From positions 1 to 50,731 of the forward strand of contig CAJUJU010000024.1 of the NCBI GenBank assembly GCA_910586835.1: a stretch of DNA of 50,731 nt. Direction: 5' to 3'. Source of the DNA: an uncultured Acetatifactor sp. Its GTDB lineage: Bacteria; Bacillota; Clostridia; Lachnospirales; Lachnospiraceae. The translations under genes and the position numbers were made by a program. The notes beneath the pieces were generated by a model. The model saw nothing but the letters and a program-made list of their open reading frames with translations. It was not told the origin of the DNA and ran no database searches. Positions 43,368-50,731 of this stretch are shown one piece after another. Each line of letters opens with the position of its first letter. Position 1 is the first letter of the stretch.

Positions 43368-44183
43368 TTATTGTCCCTCTGTTATGGCCATCAGGAGTTT
43401 CTGGATATTGTCAAAGGCATAGTCCGCAGGATAGGGAGTGTGTTGCAGATCCTCCGGTCTGGCTTCGCCAGTAAAGACCACACAAGTATCCACGCCGCCG
43501 TTGATGCCGCAGGCGATATCGGTGTAGAGTCTGTCGCCTACCACAAGAGTTTCCGCAAGGGAGAAACCGGACTGACTCAGACAAAATTCTACCACCTCCC
43601 GGCTTGGCTTGCCCAGGTAGACAGGTTCCCTGCCGGTGGTCTGGGTGAGCATGCTGCAGATGGCGCCGCAGTCGGGAATAAAGCCGAAGTCGATGGGACA
43701 GCGCAGATCGGGGTTGGTGGCGTAGAAAGGAACGTCCGTGGTGAGCAGCGCTTTCGACGCCTGAATCAGCTTGTCATAGTTTAGTTCGCTGTCGTAGGCC
43801 ACAACCACACAGTCAATGTCCTCCCGGGCGGTTTCCGTGACCTGCAGGCCGTTTTTTACAAGCTCCGCCACAAAGGAGGCGGTTCCCAGCACAAAGATTT
43901 TTTTGTCCCCATAGTGCTGTCTTAAGAAGCGAAGGGTCATGTAGCCGGAGGTGATAAACTGATCCTCTGTGGTCTCCAGGCCGAAGGCGGTTCTGAATTT
44001 TTCCACATAGTCGGAGCCGCTTTTGGTGGAGTTGTTGGTGATATAGCAGGCTCTGCCGCCGATGCGGTCAATGTAAGACAGCAGCTGGGCGCTGCCCTGG
44101 TACAGGGTGTCGCCAACCGCCAGGGTGCCGTCGATATCAAACAAAAACAGTTTTTTCTTTTTCAGGTTTTCCAATGGTTTCAT
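43368..44183 (-). CDS. HAD-IIA family phosphatase
   Basis: The 271-residue protein has HAD motif I FLFDIDGTL, motif II in ITNNSTKSG, a Lys in LGKPSREV and motif III GDRLYTDIACG. This matches the NagD/PGP-like branch (HAD-IIA) that removes phosphate from sugars, nucleotides or PLP. The exact substrate is unknown. The start at 44183 (MKPLENLKK) is used because a strong promoter ends 7 bp upstream. An ATG two codons earlier and a longer frame to 44231 are less likely. No ribosome-binding site is visible. Confidence 0.9.
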   Translation of the reverse strand: MKPLENLKKKKLFLFDIDGTLAVGDTLYQGSAQLLSYIDRIGGRACYITNNSTKSGSDYVEKFRTAFGLETTEDQFITSGYMTLRFLRQHYGDKKIFVLGTASFVAELVKNGLQVTETAREDIDCVVVAYDSELNYDKLIQASKALLTTDVPFYATNPDLRCPIDFGFIPDCGAICSMLTQTTGREPVYLGKPSREVVEFCLSQSGFSLAETLVVGDRLYTDIACGINGGVDTCVVFTGEARPEDLQHTPYPADYAFDNIQKLLMAITEGQ

Positions 44184-44190
44184 AAACATC

Positions 44191-44219
44191 AGTATAGCAT
44201 CAGCGGACAGGAACCGCAA
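44191..44219 (-). promoter_or_regulatory. Promoter of the HAD gene, apparently leaderless
   Basis: On the minus strand: TTGCGG (44219-44214), 17-bp spacer, TATACT (44196-44191) with a TG-like extension. Only 7 bp separate the -10 box from the ATG at 44183, so the mRNA would start at or within one base of the start codon. Confidence 0.6.
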
Positions 44220-44252
44220 GAGGCAGATCATGTTGTGTTATGGAGCAAAATA

Positions 44253-44447
44253 ATGAACGAAGAAAAGCTAATCGTATAACTGGAGATCTATCAGGCCGAT
44301 ATCCGGCCGAAGAGCAGAGGAATCGTTTCGGAGGAGGCGAAGGAGGGAACTCCTGCAGCCACCATCATCGACACCTATAAAAATGTGGTGAAAAAAGAGG
44401 TTCAGAGTTATAACGATAAGCTTGTGGAAAAAATGAATAAGCAGTAA
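44253..44447 (+). pseudogene. Short broken reading frame
   Basis: An ATG at 44253 opens MNEEKLIV, then a TAA (44277-44279) interrupts. The same frame continues for 55 residues (LEIYQADIRPKSRG to KLVEKMNKQ) to a stop at 44445-44447, just before a terminator. The coding-like composition across the stop suggests a small gene with a nonsense mutation, though a random frame cannot be excluded. No family is recognised. Confidence 0.4.
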
Positions 44448-44462
44448 AGGGCCCGCAGTTTG

Positions 44463-44497
44463 AAAAGTGCCTCCATATTTTATGGGGGCACTTTTTT
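44463..44497 (+). terminator. Intrinsic terminator
   Basis: Stem AAGTGCCTCCA/TGGGGGCACTT (with G-T pairs) and a short T-rich loop is followed by T6. It separates the broken frame from the arabinofuranosidase gene. Confidence 0.85.
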
Positions 44498-44573
44498 CGG
44501 GCAGGGAGATGACAGAAAGCTGCAAGTATGAGATAATAAGAAACCGGAAGATTGGAAAAGGAGGGACGGCTGC

Positions 44574-46553
44574 ATGAAACTGAGAATCGGAGATGAGAAA
44601 AAAGCCAGGATAGAGGAGGGAATGATCGGTTTATTTTTTGAAGATATCAATTATGCCGCGGACGGAGGATTGTACGCAGAGCTTTTGGAAAACCGCTGTT
44701 TTGAGTTCGTAAAGGCGTCGGGGGACGCCGGGGATTATCAGACGGAGTATGACGGAGGCTATGGATGGGATATTTATCCCGAAGGCGCCGGGGGAAGGGC
44801 AAGGTGCGTCACGGGAAGCCCCCACAGCGAAGAAAATCCGCATTATATGCGTCTGCAGGCGGCAAGCGCCGGAGAGGGCATACGGAATAAGGCATATGAC
44901 GGCATTTTTTTAAGGAAGAACATGGAGTACAGGCTCATGTTCTGGGCGCGGTGTGTGAATTTTAAGGGGAATTTTGACGTCTTTGTGGAGAAGGATGGAG
45001 TGAGGTATGCGCAGGTAAGGATTTCTGCAGCGGACGGCCGGGAAGAGACCTGTAATCACTTCTGCAGGTACGAGGCGGTTATGCAGGCTGTAGAGGAGGT
45101 GGAGCGGGGAAGCTTCGTCTTTTCGCTCAGCGAGCCGGGGACGGTGGAGCTGGATTTTATCTCCCTGTTTCCGGGGGATGCGGTGGGTGGAATTTTCCGC
45201 AGAGATCTTTTCGAAATGTTGAAGGAGATGCGTCCGGGCTTCCTGCGGTTCCCCGGCGGATGCGTGGTGGAGGGAAATACGCTGGCAAACCGCTATCGGT
45301 TCAAGGATACGTTAAAGCCGGTTTGGGACAGGAGGAATAACTGGAATCGATGGGCGGTACACGGAAACAGTGCAGAAAATGGTTATGAGAGCGTCTACAG
45401 CCATTATAATCAGACGCTGGGACTGGGATATTATGAGTATTTTCTGCTTTGTGAGCTGCTGGGCGCCAGGCCGTTGCCTGTGCTGAATGTGGGCTTTGCC
45501 TGCCAGTATCAGTCTGACGAGGCGGTTCCCATGGATGCCCCTGAGTTCCGTGAGTTTCTGCAGGATGCTCTGGATCTGATCGAATTTGCCAACGGAAGCG
45601 AAAATACCCATTGGGGAGCCGTTCGGGCCCGGATGGGTCACAGGGAGCCTTTTGGCCTTACGCTTTTAGGGATTGGCAATGAGCAGTGGCAGACGGAAAA
45701 AGCAGACTTTTTTGAGCGTTATGAGATTTTTGAAAAAACCATTCACGAATATGCGCCGAATATCCGGCTGATTGGCTCCGCAGGACCGGACGTCACATCG
45801 GAAAGGTACGAAAAGGCATGGCAGTTTTATCGTGACCACGGGGAGCAGGAAAATTTTGTCTACGCCGTAGACGAGCATTATTATGTCAAGCCTCAATGGC
45901 TGTATGAACATACGGATTTTTATGACGGTTATTCTAAGGACATAAAGGTGTTTTCCGGGGAATATGCGGCACATCCTGTCAGCGGATTTAACAGGCCGGA
46001 GGCCAATACGCTGGAGGGGGCGTTGGCGGAAGCGGCGTTTCTCACAGGAGTCGAAAAAAATGCGGATGTTGTTGTCCTGGCCTCCTATGCGCCGCTGTTT
46101 GCAAGGCTGGGCTATGCGCAGTGGTCTCCCGACATGATTTGGTTTGACGCATCGTCCTGTTACGGCAGCCCCAGCTACTATGTGCAGAAGATGTATGCCT
46201 GCAATATGGGGAACGCGACGCTGGAAATTTGCGATTATAAGGCGGCTGCGAAGGGAATTTACTGTTCAGCGTCAATCTCGGAGAAGGACGGGGAAGTAAT
46301 TCTAAAGCTCGTTAATCCGGAAGAAACAGAGCGGGTGGTTGAACCGGAGCTGCCCGAGGGATGGAGCGGTTCAAGAAAGATGAAGGCCGTCATACTGACG
46401 GGCGCCAAAAGAGAGGAGACGAACTCCATCCGGGAGCCTGAACGGATTATTCCTGTGGAGAAGGAGTTTGCAAAAGGGGAGCCGGTCGTTCTTCCGCCCT
46501 TGTCCTTTATGGTGTTGCGGGTAGGGATCGGCGAGGGGGCGGTTTTACATTGA
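44574..46553 (+). CDS. Alpha-L-arabinofuranosidase, GH51
   Basis: The 659-residue enzyme removes terminal arabinofuranose from plant arabinan and arabinoxylan. The GH51 acid/base is E370 in GIGNEQ and the nucleophile is E463 in FSGEYA. The N-terminal GLFFEDINYAADGGLYAEL is typical of the family, as is FLRFPGGCVVEG. There is no signal peptide, so it acts on imported oligosaccharides. AAAGGAGG precedes the ATG. No sugar transporter or other glycosidase is adjacent, so it is a lone gene. Confidence 0.95.
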   Translation: MKLRIGDEKKARIEEGMIGLFFEDINYAADGGLYAELLENRCFEFVKASGDAGDYQTEYDGGYGWDIYPEGAGGRARCVTGSPHSEENPHYMRLQAASAGEGIRNKAYDGIFLRKNMEYRLMFWARCVNFKGNFDVFVEKDGVRYAQVRISAADGREETCNHFCRYEAVMQAVEEVERGSFVFSLSEPGTVELDFISLFPGDAVGGIFRRDLFEMLKEMRPGFLRFPGGCVVEGNTLANRYRFKDTLKPVWDRRNNWNRWAVHGNSAENGYESVYSHYNQTLGLGYYEYFLLCELLGARPLPVLNVGFACQYQSDEAVPMDAPEFREFLQDALDLIEFANGSENTHWGAVRARMGHREPFGLTLLGIGNEQWQTEKADFFERYEIFEKTIHEYAPNIRLIGSAGPDVTSERYEKAWQFYRDHGEQENFVYAVDEHYYVKPQWLYEHTDFYDGYSKDIKVFSGEYAAHPVSGFNRPEANTLEGALAEAAFLTGVEKNADVVVLASYAPLFARLGYAQWSPDMIWFDASSCYGSPSYYVQKMYACNMGNATLEICDYKAAAKGIYCSASISEKDGEVILKLVNPEETERVVEPELPEGWSGSRKMKAVILTGAKREETNSIREPERIIPVEKEFAKGEPVVLPPLSFMVLRVGIGEGAVLH

Positions 46554-46758
46554 TCTGTACGGAGATCTGGCATACAGCTTCCGCCTGGACTATTCCGTGC
46601 TGGAAAGTATGCCCCGGGAAGCACGGACGGAGCTGGAGACGACGATGGACTATTACGCCGATCTGTTTGTGCCGTTTTTAAAGGTGTGCCAGGGGAAGGA
46701 GTCTTTTGTACAGGTCAGGGAGTTTATTGATGAAATTTATTCCTTCTATTTCTCCTGA
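46552..46758 (+). pseudogene. Headless gene fragment (C-terminal end only)
   Basis: A frame of 68 codons begins at the GH51 stop in another phase and reads DLYGDLAYSFRLDYSVLE..., ending in FIDEIYSFYFS. It has gene-like composition but no start with a ribosome site; the only ATG, 46609, is far inside. It appears to be the remaining 3' end of a gene whose front was lost when the GH51 gene or a deletion joined here. Family not recognised. Confidence 0.5.
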
Positions 46759-46794
46759 CTGGCTGTCAGATCTATAGGAAGGATATCTGGAACA

Positions 46795-47255
46795 ATGAAG
46801 AGGAAAAGTAAGATACTTGCGCTGGCGGTTATTTCTATTCTGACCATTGTGGCTGCAGGATGTGGATCAATGCCGGGGCGTCGGAAGGCCCGAACACAGC
46901 GATGAAAGTGCAGGAGAGACAGGAGCAGCCGGAGGCAACGCCTGAACCTGCGGCAACCGAAGAGGCGACTGCAGTGCCGAACTCGGAGTCAACTGCAGCG
47001 CCAGGCTCAGAGCCGACTGCGGCGTCAACCCCGGAGTAAACGCCAACCCCGGAACCTACGCCAACTCCGACTCCGGCACCAACTCCTGAGCCGAAAGAGC
47101 CTGATAAGACACTTGTGACGATTACTCATTATGTTTGTAATGATAATCCGGATTGCGGCTATGATACAACAGACATGAAGGCTTTGATACAGCATATGAT
47201 GGGAGCACATGGCGGCGTCAATAAATTGCCTTTATTTTATTCTTGCTGTGCTTGA
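46795..47255 (+). pseudogene. Decayed lipoprotein, paralogue of the 8-11 kb cluster
   Basis: From ATG 46795 a lipoprotein signal reads MKRKSKILALAVISILT with lipobox AAGC. A frameshift follows just after the Cys (about 46865); the other frame continues INAGASEGPNT and the Thr/Pro/Glu linker. An in-frame TAA (47037-47039), one C-to-T change from CAA, interrupts the linker, which then continues as TPTPEPTPTP. The end has CGYDTTDMKALIQH, which matches CGYETEDADAIRTH in the lipoprotein at 8258. Two lesions make a functional product unlikely. Confidence 0.8.
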
Positions 47256-47264
47256 TAGTTGCTG

Positions 47265-47310
47265 AAATAAAAAAGGTAGCGGATTGTCTGTTAAGATAAT
47301 CGCTACCCAA
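47265..47310 (-). terminator. Intrinsic terminator of the minus-strand methyltransferase
   Basis: A stem GGTAGCGATT with GGTAGCGGATT complement (one bulge) is followed on the minus strand by a T-rich tail (TTTTTTATTTC). Confidence 0.75.
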
Positions 47311-47378
47311 AGCTAAACAATATTCAATTTTTATATCATTTTTCTGTTCTGATTTTCCACGATTTGAATTTACCATTT

Positions 47379-48158
47379 TTATAATGATATGAACATTCCA
47401 TATTCCTTTGGTACATTTAAAACTCCATCTATTGTATTTTCCGTCAGAATATCATTTATTACTTGCTTAGGCACACTATTCAAAGATGTCATACTAGAAA
47501 GCGAATAAATATAATCCACCATATCATCTATATTAGTAACTGCCAATGAATCAATATATTCTTTTTTTTCAACTTTTGAAAAAATTTTACTTAAAATCTC
47601 ATATCCATTTTGAAGTGTAAAATTCTTATTTATGTTATCTTCAACACCATATGCCGATAGAATTTTGGAAAGATATTCAATAATTCCATGTTCTCCATAA
47701 GTCGCACAATAAAAACTACCTTCTCTCTTTAATACTCGTCGCACCTCCATCAAACCTTTATCTATATCAGGCACATGATACAACATCATATTTGCAATGA
47801 CAATATCAAAAGTCGCATCTTCATAAGGTATATCTTGAATATCTAAAACCTTATATTCAATATTATCATAGCTTCCTATATTATCTCTTGTCGTTGCTAC
47901 CATTCCTTCTGAAAAATCAGAAAGTATTATCTTGGAGCAAGTACAAATTACTGATTCTTTATCTTTCCACATATCTCCTGTTCCACAGCCTAACTCTAAT
48001 ACTTTCGCCCCTTTATCAATTCTATAATTTGAAAATATCCAATTTCCAAATCCCAGCTTATTCGTTGAATATTTATCATGAATTGATATTCTTGTGCCTA
48101 AGTTATTTGCGGTAGCATATTGTTGCTTTACAACTGATATATCATTTATCTTGCTCAT
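47379..48158 (-). CDS. Class I SAM-dependent methyltransferase
   Basis: The 259-residue protein starts at 48158 after GGAG. Motif I is VLELGCGTGDMW (about residues 55-66), followed by ILSDFS and FDIVIANMMLYHVPD, the motifs of small-molecule methyltransferases of the UbiE/Methyltransf_11 type. Codons are much more AT-rich than in the operons before 46 kb, suggesting acquisition by transfer. The substrate is unknown. It stands alone with its own terminator. Confidence 0.88.
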   Translation of the reverse strand: MSKINDISVVKQQYATANNLGTRISIHDKYSTNKLGFGNWIFSNYRIDKGAKVLELGCGTGDMWKDKESVICTCSKIILSDFSEGMVATTRDNIGSYDNIEYKVLDIQDIPYEDATFDIVIANMMLYHVPDIDKGLMEVRRVLKREGSFYCATYGEHGIIEYLSKILSAYGVEDNINKNFTLQNGYEILSKIFSKVEKKEYIDSLAVTNIDDMVDYIYSLSSMTSLNSVPKQVINDILTENTIDGVLNVPKEYGMFISL

Positions 48159-48881
48159 AATTAATCTCCACAAATTCAATTTATTTTATTGTTCAACGCT
48201 GTCATTTTAGCATAAATGCACACACAATTCCATTAAATTTTTTTGATCTCCTTTTGTCATATTCTTCGCAATTATCATCTGCCTTGCCCATTCCCTCTGC
48301 TCGGTGCTGACTGTCCTCGGCTTGCGGTAGCTGACGTGTGATTTCAGAAAAGAATAGATTTTAGATATTTAGGAAACGTGCGGCAGATTTGCGGTCATTT
48401 TCATACTGTACCTGTTCCGTTTTATAACCGTCCCGTTCGCCCTGCAACTGTTCCTGCTCGCCCTCATATTGATTGTAGATCCCTTCTCCATTCTGGATTT
48501 GAAAACGGTCTTGATTTTGTGGCTGTTGTCGGCAACATACCACTCATTTATCACGTCACGTCCGATTCGGCTTTGGTCTTTGATGATAACCGTTGCCACG
48601 TTCCCCGACCGGATTTCGTCTAACATAGCGTCAAGCCCCGGCGGCTTGTGCATCGGGCAAAGCTGCGCCGATTCACCTGGGGGCTTGGGGGTCATCGGCC
48701 ACCAACAAGCTGCGCCGGGAATATACCGGGGCATTGCTTGCTCCGACTATCAGCATCCCCAAAAAGTTGAATATTGCCCGCATCGGTGCTATACTTGGCT
48801 CATGTCAATTCGACAAATCGGAAGCGGCAGAACCGGCAATGGTACTATCAGCAGATATCGATGAACAGATGGAGGTATGAC
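48159..48881. other. Decayed mobile-element stretch without an intact gene
   Basis: This 723-bp stretch holds no complete gene. It has a serine-recombinase fragment on the minus strand (separate entry) and another minus-strand coding-like scrap near 48262-48350 (SYRKPRTVSTEQREWA). On the plus strand a short frame ends in ADIDEQMEV at 48879, overlapping the next gene start. The parts look like leftovers of an integrated element. Confidence 0.55.
48549..48638 (-). pseudogene. Serine recombinase remnant
   Basis: About 30 codons (GLDAMLDEIRSGNVATVIIK then DQSRIGRDVI) match the catalytic-domain segment of large serine recombinases, where VIVKDLSRLGRD is the conserved form. The rest of the protein, including the catalytic Ser near the N-terminus and the DNA-binding domain, is missing. 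It marks a past integration event. Confidence 0.7.
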
Positions 48882-49403
48882 ATGGAAATCGCCAAAAAGA
48901 CGCTGCAAATGGTTAGAGAGCATTTGCCTCCTTCGGGAACAAAAATAGGGGAGTATGTTTTTTTAGGTTCTGATGATTTATGGATTGGAACAGTAGGATC
49001 ATTGCGCCCCTTTGTGACTGTTGCGGAGGATCGCTGGCCTATGGGCGATGGGTTTCTTCTTATTGTGATGACAGATGGCCCAGTTTATATTGCTGAATTG
49101 GATTCCAACGATACGGTGGCAAAGCTGGATGATTACAACACCTTGGATTTGCGGCAGGATAATTTGGTAGCTTACTGTGCTGCTGATTTTCCCAAATTTA
49201 TGGAAATCATGAGACTATATACAATAGCTTTAGAAACCAACCCCAATCCCGATGATGTATTTGACAAGAAAGGCTATGAAAGATTAAAGAAAGCGGAAAC
49301 GATGCTTCGGCAGCAGATTGAGAAGATTGACTCCAGGGCAGTTGAAGATATGAATGGCTTTTGGAGTACCATAATTGAGGAGTTTGGATCTGGTATGTGG
49401 TGA
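48882..49403 (+). CDS. Hypothetical protein, possibly SUKH-like immunity protein
   Basis: The ATG at 48882 follows GGAGG. The 173-residue soluble protein has no membrane segment. A central region (DGFLLIVMTDGPVYIAEL) and a following aromatic and acidic segment (AADFPKFMEIMRLY) recall SUKH/SMI1-type immunity proteins that protect against contact-dependent toxins. No toxin gene is next to it, so the assignment is a guess from pattern only. It lies in the AT-rich accessory stretch with mobile-element debris, a common setting for orphan immunity genes. Confidence 0.6.
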   Translation: MEIAKKTLQMVREHLPPSGTKIGEYVFLGSDDLWIGTVGSLRPFVTVAEDRWPMGDGFLLIVMTDGPVYIAELDSNDTVAKLDDYNTLDLRQDNLVAYCAADFPKFMEIMRLYTIALETNPNPDDVFDKKGYERLKKAETMLRQQIEKIDSRAVEDMNGFWSTIIEEFGSGMW

Positions 49404-49491
49404 ACCTGTCAAAAAACATATACATATAAAGGTTGCTTACAGATTGTTCACGAAATAATTTGGAAAATTAATGATATAGGGGAAAACGAAT

Positions 49492-50145
49492 TTGGCTTCA
49501 GCAATTATTCACTATACTGTTTCTTGTTTGTTATTAAAAAATATAGAGATTACAGACCAAAATAGATTTTTACTTGGTGCTGCATTAGGACCTGATGCAT
49601 CTTCCCATATCGATGGAACTTATGATATTGCCCATTTTGGGTGTAAAACAGCAGATGGAAGCAAAAAAGGAATTCACTGGAAACACTTTGCCGAAAAATA
49701 TGAGAAGAATCTTTTAGAGGATGATTTCTTCCTGGGATATTTTTGTCATTTGATACAGGATGCAATATGGTTACATGATGTGGCGGATAAATATGTTCGC
49801 TGTTATCAGAAGGAAGAAAAGGAAACGGCTATTCAAAGAGGATATCGAGATTATGAACGGCTGAACTATCTTCTTATAAGGGAGTTTCAGCTGCAAAGAA
49901 TAGAGTTTGATAAAGCAGCCTCCCCATTAAGTGAAATATCAACAGAAACTCTTCTTACCGCAGTTAATAGTTTTGAACAGTGGTTTGATTCAAGTTATTG
50001 CAGCAAGGACGATTTGGATATATACAAATGGAATAGGATTCTTGAATATATAGGTAACTGTATTTCGTTCTGTGCTTCAGAGATTTCAGCATTGAGAAAT
50101 AAGAAAAGAGGAGTTGAACCAGAGGAATTATTTGTAAGAGTATAA
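49492..50145 (+). CDS. Zinc-dependent phospholipase C-like protein
   Basis: The TTG start follows AGGGG at good distance. The 217-residue protein has the pattern of the zinc-dependent phospholipase C/S1-P1 nuclease fold: ASAIIHYTVS (His 7), GPDAS, IHWKHF, and GYFCHLIQDAIWLHDV with several His and Asp placed for a trinuclear zinc site. There is no signal peptide, so it is likely cytosolic, unlike the secreted clostridial toxins. The substrate is unknown. Low GC marks it as accessory. Confidence 0.75.
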   Translation: MASAIIHYTVSCLLLKNIEITDQNRFLLGAALGPDASSHIDGTYDIAHFGCKTADGSKKGIHWKHFAEKYEKNLLEDDFFLGYFCHLIQDAIWLHDVADKYVRCYQKEEKETAIQRGYRDYERLNYLLIREFQLQRIEFDKAASPLSEISTETLLTAVNSFEQWFDSSYCSKDDLDIYKWNRILEYIGNCISFCASEISALRNKKRGVEPEELFVRV

Positions 50146-50179
50146 AAGATAAATTGAGATTAATGGAGGAGATGGAGGA

Positions 50180-50524
50180 ATGATATTATATAGACCTGTT
50201 GGTACAAGAGAATTAAAACTCATAGAAGAAAGCAATTATAGCAAATTTCCACCTAGATTACCTGAACAGCCCATTTTTTATCCCGTTCTCACTGAGAAAT
50301 ATGCAGTAGAAATTGCATCAAGATGGAATGTAAAATATAACGATGACCATAAAGGGTATGTGACAAAGTTTGAGATTGATGATACTTATTGTGGGCAATT
50401 TGAAATTCATCAGGTTGGAGACGAGTATCATAAAGAGTTTTGGATTCCGGCAGAAAGATTAGAAGAATTTAATTTACATATTGTTGGGAAAATAGATATT
50501 ATCAATGAGTTTTCAAGCCATTAA
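50180..50524 (+). CDS. Small conserved protein (annotated elsewhere as ADP-ribosylation/crystallin J1)
   Basis: The 114-residue protein opens MILYRPVGTRELKLIEES and has FPPRLPEQPIFYPVLTEKYA and GYVTKFEIDD. The end (WIPAERLEEFN then HIVGKIDI) completes the family pattern that databases often label ADP-ribosylation/crystallin J1. That label is not backed by a known activity. GGAGGAATG supplies the ribosome site. It lies 34 bp after the phospholipase-like gene and may be co-transcribed. Confidence 0.75.
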   Translation: MILYRPVGTRELKLIEESNYSKFPPRLPEQPIFYPVLTEKYAVEIASRWNVKYNDDHKGYVTKFEIDDTYCGQFEIHQVGDEYHKEFWIPAERLEEFNLHIVGKIDIINEFSSH

Positions 50525-50610
50525 CAGATTACTATTTGTGGGGTAGTGAATGGGAACAGTTTTCCGAAAAGGGAGAATAGAAAAGCAGTAGCGTATATCT
50601 TTATATCCTG

Positions 50611-50646
50611 GCCCATGCAGACTATATGTTTTGTGTGGGCTTTTTT
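50611..50646 (+). terminator. Intrinsic terminator
   Basis: Stem GCCCATGCA with TGTGTGGGC (one mismatch) is followed by T6. It ends the two-gene unit 49492-50524. Confidence 0.75.
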
Positions 50647-50707
50647 CATACACTTCTTTTCGTATTTCTAAAATACACCTGAATCCGTGAAGTTAATTGT
50701 ATTTATA

Positions 50708-50731
50708 TGCCAATCTACAATTAGATTGGCA
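50708..50731. repeat. Perfect palindrome at the window edge
   Basis: Arms TGCCAATCTA and TAGATTGGCA (10 bp each) surround CAAT. Whether it is a terminator stem or an element end cannot be told because the window stops here. Confidence 0.7.

Overview
The window looks like chromosome from a Gram-positive Clostridia, most likely the family Lachnospiraceae. The support is an LL-diaminopimelate aminotransferase route, glutamine-dependent NAD synthase, GatCAB next to an AspRS, a T-box and a ZTP riboswitch, PurO-type IMP cyclohydrolase beside a stand-alone AICAR transformylase, and several families (DUF6062, DUF6106, DUF2225) that I associate with these bacteria. No rRNA, tRNA, CRISPR array or prophage was seen. 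Family assignments come from reading motifs, not from searches.

Layout. 1-7.9 kb: end of a methyltransferase gene, hslO, nadE, a small membrane-anchored protein on the minus strand, dapF-dapL (lysine/peptidoglycan), and a multi-pass membrane protein. 7.9-11.3 kb: an AT-richer cluster of three lipoprotein genes; two carry Thr/Pro/Glu repeat linkers and Cys-rich C-terminal domains. The first lies behind a promoter whose spacer contains a run of ten G, the classical design of a phase-variable promoter. 11.3-17.2 kb: T-box leader, aspS and gatCAB, the indirect Asn-tRNA (and possibly Gln-tRNA) pathway. 17.2-20.3 kb: two small membrane proteins facing away from each other, then guaB with a 5'-terminal hairpin.

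20.3-31 kb: a GGDEF-EAL protein; a ZTP riboswitch controlling the last two steps of IMP synthesis; a DHH phosphoesterase; glnS; a DUF2225 protein; a MocR-type regulator. 31-38.5 kb: a small acidic membrane protein, a TetR regulator, a DUF6062 protein, an MBOAT/SGNH O-acylation pair with a repeat linker, uraA with a structured leader, and an M19 dipeptidase. 38.5-43.3 kb: a hybrid histidine kinase, an HD-GYP-like protein and a DegV protein. 43.3-46.6 kb: a HAD phosphatase with an apparently leaderless promoter and a GH51 arabinofuranosidase. 46.5-50.7 kb: a decayed, AT-rich accessory stretch with a headless gene fragment, a broken paralogue of the lipoproteins, a methyltransferase, a serine-recombinase remnant and three small accessory genes.

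The most interesting signals are the G10 promoter; a 76-bp repeat that occurs as a pair of units at two places, each time directly after the U-tract of a riboregulator terminator (T-box of aspS and ZTP of the purine operon); and the lipoprotein family with a secreted zinc-finger-like Cys/His domain plus a decayed extra copy 36 kb away.
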